Position numbers and translations under genes: made by a program. A stretch of DNA of 64,000 nucleotides from JACCTH01 sp050741915 (GTDB taxonomy: Bacteria > Actinomycetota > Acidimicrobiia > Spongiisociales > ZC4RG35). The notes under the pieces are model-generated. The model was not told the origin of the DNA and did not search any database. It saw nothing but the letters and a program-made list of their open reading frames with translations. This document shows, in pieces, positions 58,815-64,000 of the stretch. Location of the stretch: assembly GCA_050741915.1 (NCBI GenBank), contig JBOGEX010000106.1, forward strand, positions 13,207 through 77,206. Direction: 5' to 3'. Within the stretch, counting starts at the first letter, position 1, and every line of letters starts with the position of its first letter.

Positions 58815-59971
58815 TCGTCCCACGCCACGGAGACCACTGCGACGGGAACGTCCACACCTTTTAGAAACGCTTCTCGCTCTCCGTCGATCCGAACATCGCC
58901 GACTGCCCGTTGGGTTTCTGTCGTGGCCCCGATCTCACCGCCTCCAGCCAATGCGGCCACTCGAGCGTCGATGTGCACCCCCTGCCCGCTGTAGTTGTCC
59001 TGATGCCGGGTGGCCCCGGCCGTGTGAAGGCCGATTCGCACCGACAATGCGAAGCCTGACATCTGCCGATGCTCGGCTAGCGCCCGCTGAATCGCGATCG
59101 CAGAATCCACCGCCTCTAGTGAAGAATCGAAGACGACGAAGAATCCATCGCCCGTGTGGCTCACGACCTCTCCGCGGTGGCGAAGGAACAGCCGGCGCAG
59201 AGTTTCGTCGTGCCATGCGAGCAATTGCTCCCATTCCTGGTTTTGGAGAATGCCAGCCAAATTGGTCGAGTTCTCGATGTCAATGAACATGAAAGTCTTG
59301 CGGACCTCCTCAGCTTCACGGCGGCGAGCGGCAGCCGATGAGATAAGTCGTTCGGTGGTGGCGAGGTCATGCTGGGCACCCAAGTCTGAGAATGTCTTGC
59401 GGGCCGCTTCGAGCTCAAAATCGGCTCCGTCGTGATCTCCCACCACTCTGAGAGCCGAGGCCAGAAGAACCCGATCGACGGCTACCTCGTAAGGAGCCTT
59501 GACCTCCCGCCAGCTCTTGATGGCCGATCTCAGCCGGCGGCTGGCTTCGGCGGCTTCGCCCTCCGCCAGCAGCACTCGCCCCCAGCTCTCCTCGACCGCA
59601 GCTCGCAACGCGGGTGACTCATAGGTCGCCGCGTGATCGCTCAGGTCCTCGGCCGCGTCCCGGGCGGCCCCCAGGTCGCCGGCCGCGACCAGAATCTCGA
59701 TTTGCGCCGGCTGCAGGCGTGTCCTGGTCAGCACGTCCCACGTCTCGGCCGCGACGGCGATCGTGATCGATTGCGCGGCCGCTTTCACCTTTCCCTGCGC
59801 CAGACGTATCTACGCCAGGGCCGGGTACGGTGAGTGCTCGAGGTCCATCGGGCTCAGGGCGGATTCGGCATCGGCTTGAGTAAACAGATCGAAAGCTGAA
59901 TTCCAATCGCGCCGTTCGAGCGCCGCTGTGGCGCCCGCAAGCAGATCTGGGTTGGCAGTGTCGGTGGTCAT
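58811..59971 (-). pseudogene. TPR/adenylate-cyclase-type protein with internal deletion and amber stop
   Basis: An ATG at 59971 opens TTDTANPDLLAGATAALERRDWNSAFDLFTQADAESALSPMDLE, the usual start of large TPR/cyclase regulators. It passes straight into HSPYPALA, an in-frame TAG (59810-59812), then IRLAQGKVKAAAQS and the C-terminal part: helical repeats and a class III cyclase domain (FMFIDIENSTNLAGILQ, VVSHTGDGFFVVFDSS, ALSVRIGLHTAGATRHQDNYSGQGVH). The middle TPR region is missing. The cyclase part alone is open from GTG 59788. Its stop overlaps the previous gene's stop by 4 bp. Confidence 0.75.
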
Positions 59972-60181
59972 GGAGAACGTGTCACTGCGGGCCAGTTTGC
60001 CATCCCGATGCGAGCTCAGAGGTTTGATGGCCACCCATCAGAGCGGCCAATCGCCTGCAGAAAGGATGCGTGACCCCGAACGCCCTTGCCGCTAAAACTC
60101 AATGCAATCTTCGGCGGATTCCGCAGTGCATAACATTAGGTTTCCAACGGCCTAGGCGGGGGGCGGTGGTAGCGTCGGGCA

Positions 60182-60490
60182 ATGACTTCGCGCCTGCGAC
60201 CAGTTGAAAGGCGGATGCTGACCCTCCGCGATGAGGGAGTGGCTGTGGCCGAGATAGCCCGCCGGTTCAGGCGAAGCGCTGAGCACGTCAAGCGGGTGCT
60301 GGGCTGGACCGAGATTCCGCGGGCTCATGAACTCGATCGGCCGGATGGACTCCGGCCGATCGAGCGACGAGTACTGGCCATGCGAGAAGAGGGCTTGAGC
60401 TATGACGAGATCGGGAGGCGCTTCAATCGCGGCCCCGATCACATCCGTCGGGTCGAGAAGTATGCCAACTTTCGAACCGACTTCGTTTAG
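60182..60490 (+). CDS. Small protein with two tandem sigma-70-region-4-like HTH units
   Basis: This protein of about 102 aa is built of an internal duplication: LRPVERRMLTLRDEGVAVAEIARRFRRSAEHVKRVL and LRPIERRVLAMREEGLSYDEIGRRFNRGPDHIRRVE. Each unit has the helix-turn-helix pattern of sigma region 4 or LuxR-type domains. It should bind DNA as a compact two-headed protein. No other domain is present. ATG 60182 is well placed. It ends exactly where the convergent 50-aa ORF ends. Confidence 0.78.
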   Translation: MTSRLRPVERRMLTLRDEGVAVAEIARRFRRSAEHVKRVLGWTEIPRAHELDRPDGLRPIERRVLAMREEGLSYDEIGRRFNRGPDHIRRVEKYANFRTDFV

Positions 60491-60643
60491 TTAGGTCCGT
60501 CCCCGCCAGGCATTAGTTGCCAAATCGACAGACCTTGACTGGCGCCAGTCGGCTCCGTCCCGGCTGTCGACTCCGGCGACTGCGGCTGCGAATCCGAGCA
60601 AGACGATCAATGAGAGTACGACTAAGAGTTCCATAGGAGTCAT
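60491..60643 (-). CDS. Small membrane protein, 50 aa
   Basis: A 51-codon frame from ATG 60643 (or ATG 60634) to TAA 60491 encodes one N-terminal TM helix (ELLVVLSLIVLLGFAAAVAG) followed by a charged, cytoplasmic- or exterior-facing tail (SRDGADWRQSRSVD...WRGR). No Shine-Dalgarno is obvious. It is divergent from the LysR gene with 69 bp between, and its stop abuts the HTH gene's stop without a gap. No family is recognised. It is too short for most gene finders. Confidence 0.5.
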   Translation of the reverse strand: MTPMELLVVLSLIVLLGFAAAVAGVDSRDGADWRQSRSVDLATNAWRGRT

Positions 60644-60688
60644 TTTCGAGTAAGAAACGTTTTACGTCCAGCGAATAATCCTTAAGCA

Positions 60689-60711
60689 ATTGTGTAGCTA
60701 TACTTCACAAT
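60689..60711 (+). promoter_or_regulatory. Operator-like palindrome with -10 box at the LysR start
   Basis: ATTGTG..CACAAT arms (60689-60694 and 60706-60711) surround TATACT (60699-60704), a good -10 box 8 bp before the LysR ATG at 60713. The transcript would be leaderless or nearly so. A LysR-type protein bound here could repress itself and control the divergent 50-aa gene. Confidence 0.55.
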
Positions 60712-60712
60712 C

Positions 60713-61618
60713 ATGCTCGACCTAAAACGACTCAGATTCCTCCGCGAGGTGGCCGAACGGGGCACCATCTCTGCTGCCGCCGACGCCCTCGCCTACACCC
60801 CTTCGGCCGTCTCCCAACAGATCGCCACCCTCGAAGAAGAGCTGCAAACCCCGCTCCTCGAACGCCAGGGACGGAACGTCGTGCTGACCCCGGCCGGCAG
60901 AGTCCTGGTTTCCCACTCCCACGCCGTCTTCGACGCCGTCGAGCGGGCCACCACCGCGGTATCGGAGGCGTCTGGTGAGGTAGCGGGCCGGGTCGTGGTC
61001 GGTGCCCTGCAAAGTGTGATGGCAACGCTTCTCCCCGAGACGATCAGGACGATGTCGATCGATCATCCCCGTGTTGACCTTCACATGACCGAGCTCGGTC
61101 ATGTCGACGCCACCCGCGAGCTGCGCTTGGGTGCCCTCGACGTGGCCGTCGACCAGGCCTACACCCATGTCTCCAATCGTGCTCATCGCGGGCTGACGAA
61201 GCACAAAGTTCTGGAGGAGCCCCTTTACCTGGTGGTGCCAAGAGAGTCGCCGGTGAAGAAGCTGGCCGACGCCGCCGAGTGGCCATGGGTTGCCGCCTCG
61301 CTCGATACGTGTGACTGCGGCCGAGCCGTGAGACAGATCAGCCGCGCCGCTGGCTTCGAACCGGACGTCCGCTTCGAGACCGACGACTACGGAGTCACCC
61401 TCGAGCTACTGACGTCGATCAACGCGGTGGCGATCCTCCCGGCCCTGACCTTGACCCGCATGCCCTCGACCTTGCGTCGCATTCCCATCTCTGGAGTGAG
61501 AAGGCGAATCGTGGCGTTGACCCGTCCCGCTGGCGACCATCGACCGGCTGTCACCGCCTTCATCAGCCATCTGCAACGAGCCGCCAACGAGCTTCTGCCG
61601 ATCGTTACCGCCGCCTGA
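60713..61618 (+). CDS. LysR family transcriptional regulator
   Basis: This protein of about 301 aa has a winged HTH at residues ~1-60 (LKRLRFLREVAERGTISAAADALAYTPSAVSQQIATLEEELQTPLLERQGRNVVLTPAG) and a LysR substrate domain. The effector domain has an unusual Cys pair (DTCDCGRAVRQIS). ATG 60713 follows the -10 box by 8 bp, so no Shine-Dalgarno is used. A LysE-type exporter lies downstream; LysR-LysE pairs are a known arrangement in which the regulator senses the exported amino acid, though normally the two are divergent. Confidence 0.9.
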   Translation: MLDLKRLRFLREVAERGTISAAADALAYTPSAVSQQIATLEEELQTPLLERQGRNVVLTPAGRVLVSHSHAVFDAVERATTAVSEASGEVAGRVVVGALQSVMATLLPETIRTMSIDHPRVDLHMTELGHVDATRELRLGALDVAVDQAYTHVSNRAHRGLTKHKVLEEPLYLVVPRESPVKKLADAAEWPWVAASLDTCDCGRAVRQISRAAGFEPDVRFETDDYGVTLELLTSINAVAILPALTLTRMPSTLRRIPISGVRRRIVALTRPAGDHRPAVTAFISHLQRAANELLPIVTAA

Positions 61619-61639
61619 CAAGGGGAGGCAGAAGTCGCC

Positions 61640-61823
61640 AAGCTCGGACTGAGCTCGCGGGCACAGCAGGAGCAGATGAACGTCAACGAGCTTTCCGTAT
61701 GGCTGGCTGTCCGCGATCTGCGCCTGCCATTGGGGCCACAAGGATTCATGGTTTGGCCGTGAGGGCGGCGAGTACGCGCGCGAGATCTTCTCGGAGAAAG
61801 CCGTCGTGATCAAGCTCGACTGA
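61640..61823 (+). pseudogene. C-terminal remnant of an unidentified protein
   Basis: Two short frames together look like the tail of a lost protein: NVNELSVWLAVRDLRLPLGPQGFMVWP (from about 61676) and, after a frame change near 61760, GREGGEYAREIFSEKAVVIKLD ending at TGA 61823. I do not recognise the family. It fills the gap between the LysR and LysE genes. Confidence 0.35.
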
Positions 61824-61832
61824 GTGCAGGGA

Positions 61833-62444
61833 ATGACCAGTCAGATAATTGCCTTCACGATTGCGGCGACGCTCATCACGATCTCCCCAGGAGCGGACAT
61901 GGCCCTGGTTGCCCGACGTGCGATCAGAGAGGGGTGGAGACGTGCCTCGATTACCAGCGCTGGAGTCTGCACTGGCCTGCTGGTGCATGCGGCGGCCTCG
62001 GCCGTCGGGGTGTCGGCCATTCTCATTCGATCGGCGACTGCTTTCACGGTCCTCAAGGTCATCGGTGCCGCCTATCTCGTCGTGCTGGGAGTCCTGAGCT
62101 TCTGCGCACGGCGCGAGGCAGATCCGGCGGACGTCCCATCAGCACGGTCCGGGCCAGCGAGCTTTTTCCAAGGGTTTGTCAACAACCTTTTCAACCCCAA
62201 GGTGGCGCTCTTCTATCTCGCCTTCCTACCGCAGTTCATCGAGCCGGGTGACCCGGTGATCGCCTTGACGAGCATCCTCGTCGCCATCCACATTGTGATC
62301 GGCCTAGTGTGGTTGATCGCCTGGGGCTGGCTCGTCAGCCGGGCTCGGGGGGTGCTCTCGGAGCCGCGCTGGCAAGCGTTTATGGAGCGGGTCACCGGTT
62401 TCGTGCTGATCGGATTGGGAATCCGGGTTGCCACGGATCGCTGA
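61833..62444 (+). CDS. LysE family translocator
   Basis: This inner-membrane exporter of about 203 aa has six TM helices of the LysE/RhtB superfamily: TISPGADMALVARRAIREGWRRASITSAGVCTGLLVHAAASAVGV is the diagnostic N-terminal block (the SPGP-like motif is SPGAD), and FFQGFVNNLFNPKVALFYLAFLPQF the second. It exports amino acids or related metabolites. ATG 61833 was chosen; GTG 61824 is the alternative, and neither has ideal spacing to a Shine-Dalgarno. Confidence 0.88.
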   Translation: MTSQIIAFTIAATLITISPGADMALVARRAIREGWRRASITSAGVCTGLLVHAAASAVGVSAILIRSATAFTVLKVIGAAYLVVLGVLSFCARREADPADVPSARSGPASFFQGFVNNLFNPKVALFYLAFLPQFIEPGDPVIALTSILVAIHIVIGLVWLIAWGWLVSRARGVLSEPRWQAFMERVTGFVLIGLGIRVATDR

Positions 62445-62467
62445 CAAGGCACCGGTCGGCGATGTGC

Positions 62468-62473
62468 TATGAT
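62468..62473 (+). promoter_or_regulatory. -10 box of a leaderless antitoxin transcript
   Basis: TATGAT lies 7 bp before the ATG at 62481, so the predicted transcription start falls at or next to the start codon. No Shine-Dalgarno is present. Leaderless mRNAs are common in actinomycetes. Confidence 0.5.
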
Positions 62474-62480
62474 CGTGTGT

Positions 62481-62753
62481 ATGTCCCGGCGAATACACAT
62501 CGTAGTGGGTGATCGGGAGTGGGCCGCCTATAGGGCGCGGGCTCAAGAAGACGGTTTGACCCTATCGGAGTGGTTCCGAGAGGCAGCGTCCCAACGCCTC
62601 GAAGCCGAACAGCGCCCGCTGCTCCGATCGATCGACGACCTCAATCGATTCTTCGCTGAGTGTGACCGAGCCGAGCATGGTCGCGAACCAGAGTGGGATC
62701 AGCACCTGATGGTGATCGCCGAATCGCGGGCCCCCAGGAAGGCGAGCAACTGA
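62481..62753 (+). CDS. Probable antitoxin (ribbon-helix-helix type) of a VapBC-like pair
   Basis: This protein is about 90 aa. The N-terminal RRIHIVVGDREWAAYRARAQEDGLTLSEWFREAASQRL has the strand-helix-helix pattern of ribbon-helix-helix antitoxins, and the C-terminal part (EAEQRPLLRSIDDLNRFFAECDRAEHG) would wrap the toxin. It overlaps or abuts a PIN-domain toxin. The ATG at 62481 is preferred over ATG 62469 because of the leaderless promoter. Confidence 0.75.
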   Translation: MSRRIHIVVGDREWAAYRARAQEDGLTLSEWFREAASQRLEAEQRPLLRSIDDLNRFFAECDRAEHGREPEWDQHLMVIAESRAPRKASN

Positions 62754-63130
62754 CTTTCGTCGATACCAACGTTTTCATGTACGCCGTTGGTCGGCCCCAT
62801 CCGCACAGGGACGAAGCCCGGGATCTGCTGCGAAGGCTCCGTGCCAGCGACCAGGGGGCATTCACTTCCGCCGAAGTCCTGCAGGAATTTGTCCATGCCT
62901 ACCTCCCGGTGGGAAGGCTCTCGACCCTCGATTCGGCTCTGTTGTTGGCGCGAAGCGTTGCCCTCGTTAGGCCGATAGAGGAATCCGACGTAATGGCGGC
63001 GCGGGATCTTCACCAAAGCTACCCAGCCCTATCGGGGCGCGACCTGATCCATCTCGCAGTCTGTTTCCGCTACGACGCCAGCGACCTCATGACATTCGAC
63101 CGAGCCCTGGCGGGCGCCTGGCGAGGCTAA
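62750..63130 (+). CDS. PIN domain toxin, VapC type
   Basis: This probable ribonuclease toxin of about 126 aa has a PIN-domain active site: Asp in FVDTNVFMYAVG, Glu in SAEVLQEFVHAY, Asp in LSGRDLIHLAVC, and Asp in LMTFDRAL. The frame has no ATG, GTG or TTG at the expected place, but a CTG at 62750 overlaps the antitoxin stop (CTGA) and is preceded by AGGAAGG at 7-nt spacing, so CTG is the likely start. GTG 62693, inside the antitoxin gene, is the alternative and would add a non-conserved 19-residue lead. Confidence 0.82.
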   Translation: MTFVDTNVFMYAVGRPHPHRDEARDLLRRLRASDQGAFTSAEVLQEFVHAYLPVGRLSTLDSALLLARSVALVRPIEESDVMAARDLHQSYPALSGRDLIHLAVCFRYDASDLMTFDRALAGAWRG

Positions 63131-63286
63131 ACCCGTGCGGGGGTCGGCCGGATCTCTCGAGGAGATCAGTCGGAACAATGCCGGACCATCGGTGATGGTC
63201 GGGGGGTGGTCGTCCGTGTCTTGCAGCCACTCGAGTTGGGAGGCTTTTGACTACAAAGGCCGGGGACACCCCCTCGCGCGACCGGA

Positions 63287-63781
63287 TTGAGCGAGCTCAC
63301 GATCAGAGCAATGGAGCCCGTCGATTGGGAGCGGGTCGAAGACATCTACCGGGCCGGAATCGCGTCAGATAATGCCACGTTAGAAACCGCACCTCCGACG
63401 TGGGAGGCGTGGGACGCGGCCAACCTCGCCGACCTTCGATTGGTCGCGGTTGAAGATCGGGTTGTCGGCTGGATCGCGGCCAAAGGCGTCTCCAACCGAC
63501 ATTGTTATCGCGGAGTAATCGAACACAGCATCTACGTCGATCCCGACGTTGCTGGTCGCGGCGTCGGCCGACGCCTTCTCGAAGCCCTGATAGAAAAGAG
63601 CGAGCGTCTGGGCTACTGGACCATCGAGACGGCGATCTTCCCGGAGAACAAGGCCAGCATCGCGTTTCACGAGCAGGCCGGGTTCCGAGTGGTCGGCACC
63701 CAGGAACTGCTCGGCGAATCGAACGGGATCTGGCGCGACGTCGTCTTGATGGAACGACGCAGCCCCACCATCGGCCGGTAA
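63287..63781 (+). CDS. GNAT family N-acetyltransferase (phosphinothricin-acetyltransferase-like)
   Basis: This protein of about 164 aa follows the PAT/YncA plan: TIRAMEPVDWERVEDIYRAGIASDNATLETAPPTWEAW, EHSIYVDPDVAGRGVGRRLLEALIEKSE (acetyl-CoA-binding loop), FPENKASIAFHEQAGFRVVG, GIWRDVVLMERR. Members acetylate phosphinothricin-like or methionine-sulfoximine-like amines. The TTG at 63287 is taken as start because it gives the exact family N-terminus. A dispersed 3'-end repeat follows. Confidence 0.88.
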   Translation: MSELTIRAMEPVDWERVEDIYRAGIASDNATLETAPPTWEAWDAANLADLRLVAVEDRVVGWIAAKGVSNRHCYRGVIEHSIYVDPDVAGRGVGRRLLEALIEKSERLGYWTIETAIFPENKASIAFHEQAGFRVVGTQELLGESNGIWRDVVLMERRSPTIGR

Positions 63782-63796
63782 GACCAAGAGTTCTGG

Positions 63797-63842
63797 TCGT
63801 TCTGTCTGCTGTGGAAGCTGTTGGACAACCTCTAGAACCCAG
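63797..63842 (+). repeat. Dispersed 3'-end repeat, copy B
   Basis: About 44 bp aligning with 23016-23059 (shared TCGTTCT, GCTGTGGA, GCTGTTGGACA and AACCC), 16 bp past the GNAT stop. The rest of the window (to 64000) holds no gene that I can support. Confidence 0.6.
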
Positions 63843-64000
63843 CAATCATGCCGCTGGCACCAACGGCACCCGAGGATGAAAATCGCCACGTTGAACAGAG
63901 CCCCTGAACCCGATTCACGCCGCAAGCGGGCTCTGACTCCTGCGACCAAAGGGCAACCCAGCAAGCGCTATCTTCCCTGGTCAGAGGCGTTTTGTCGAGT

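Noticed and set aside
63797..63842. DnaA box cluster or origin
   Set aside because: The TTGTCCAAC-like match is single and imperfect. No dnaA/dnaN context or cluster is present.
1..64000. Insertion sequence, prophage or integrative element
   Set aside because: No transposase, integrase, capsid, tail or tRNA-att features were found despite several repeats and pseudogenes.

Overview
The window reads as a contiguous piece of a high-GC actinomycetal chromosome. The strongest markers are the dnaK-grpE-dnaJ-hspR operon divergent from lon (43.4-47.4 kb), the mycobacterial-type DNA ligases LigB and LigC with a LigD-type primase-polymerase, F420/LLM-type oxidoreductases, Thr-rich lipoprotein linkers, and SLH repeats of the 'VTRAEMAAFLVRAL' type. 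These fit Actinomycetota, perhaps an Acidimicrobiia-like lineage. The lineage is my inference; no rRNA or tRNA gene was recognised. There is no phage, integrase, transposase or CRISPR array.

Layout. 0-6 kb: two tandem S41 lipoprotein proteases, a divergent amidohydrolase and an SLH-anchored sugar dehydrogenase-like protein. 5.7-12.7 kb: a BMP-type (nucleoside-like) ABC transporter whose binding protein is separated from its ATPase and permeases by a wrecked SpoIIE-type phosphatase, then maf. 12.8-23 kb: methyltransferase, LigB, DUF2461, a decaying sugar-ABC/LacI locus, YihY, and LigC / M50 protease / Prim-Pol. 23-29 kb: DHA2 efflux pump, class V aminotransferase, an EamA exporter and three broken genes (MOSC, dienelactone hydrolase, VOC). 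29-39.3 kb: paired MFS exporters, ECF sigma plus MGMT, an unknown membrane protein, a P-loop kinase-LLM fusion, CHAD, ECF42 plus YCII, and NUDIX. 39.4-47.4 kb: GNAT, an orphan DNA methyltransferase, Lon and the DnaK operon. 47.4-53 kb: a cloverleaf-like inverted-repeat element, a TPR / DUF4331 / NicO metal-type cluster and kynureninase. 53-57.5 kb: DoxX, SoxR with a textbook operator driving an SDR / QueA-like / LLM operon, and rhomboid. 57.6-64 kb: two broken cyclase-like genes, a tandem-HTH protein, a 50-aa membrane protein, LysR, LysE, a VapBC pair and GNAT.

Three themes stand out. (1) Repair and stress: LigB, LigC, Prim-Pol, MGMT, SoxR and the DnaK/Lon/HspR chaperone-protease set. (2) Many reading frames are broken by one- or two-base changes while their neighbours are intact, so this is either real gene decay or base-level sequence error. 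(3) At least four kinds of intergenic inverted or dispersed repeats recur, mostly at 3' ends of genes. No gene-free stretch exceeds 300 bases. The longest gaps are 8417-8672, 15979-16227, 28831-29003 and 63782-64000; each is described below. In 6992-7149 I see nothing beyond the possible upstream end of the phosphatase pseudogene.
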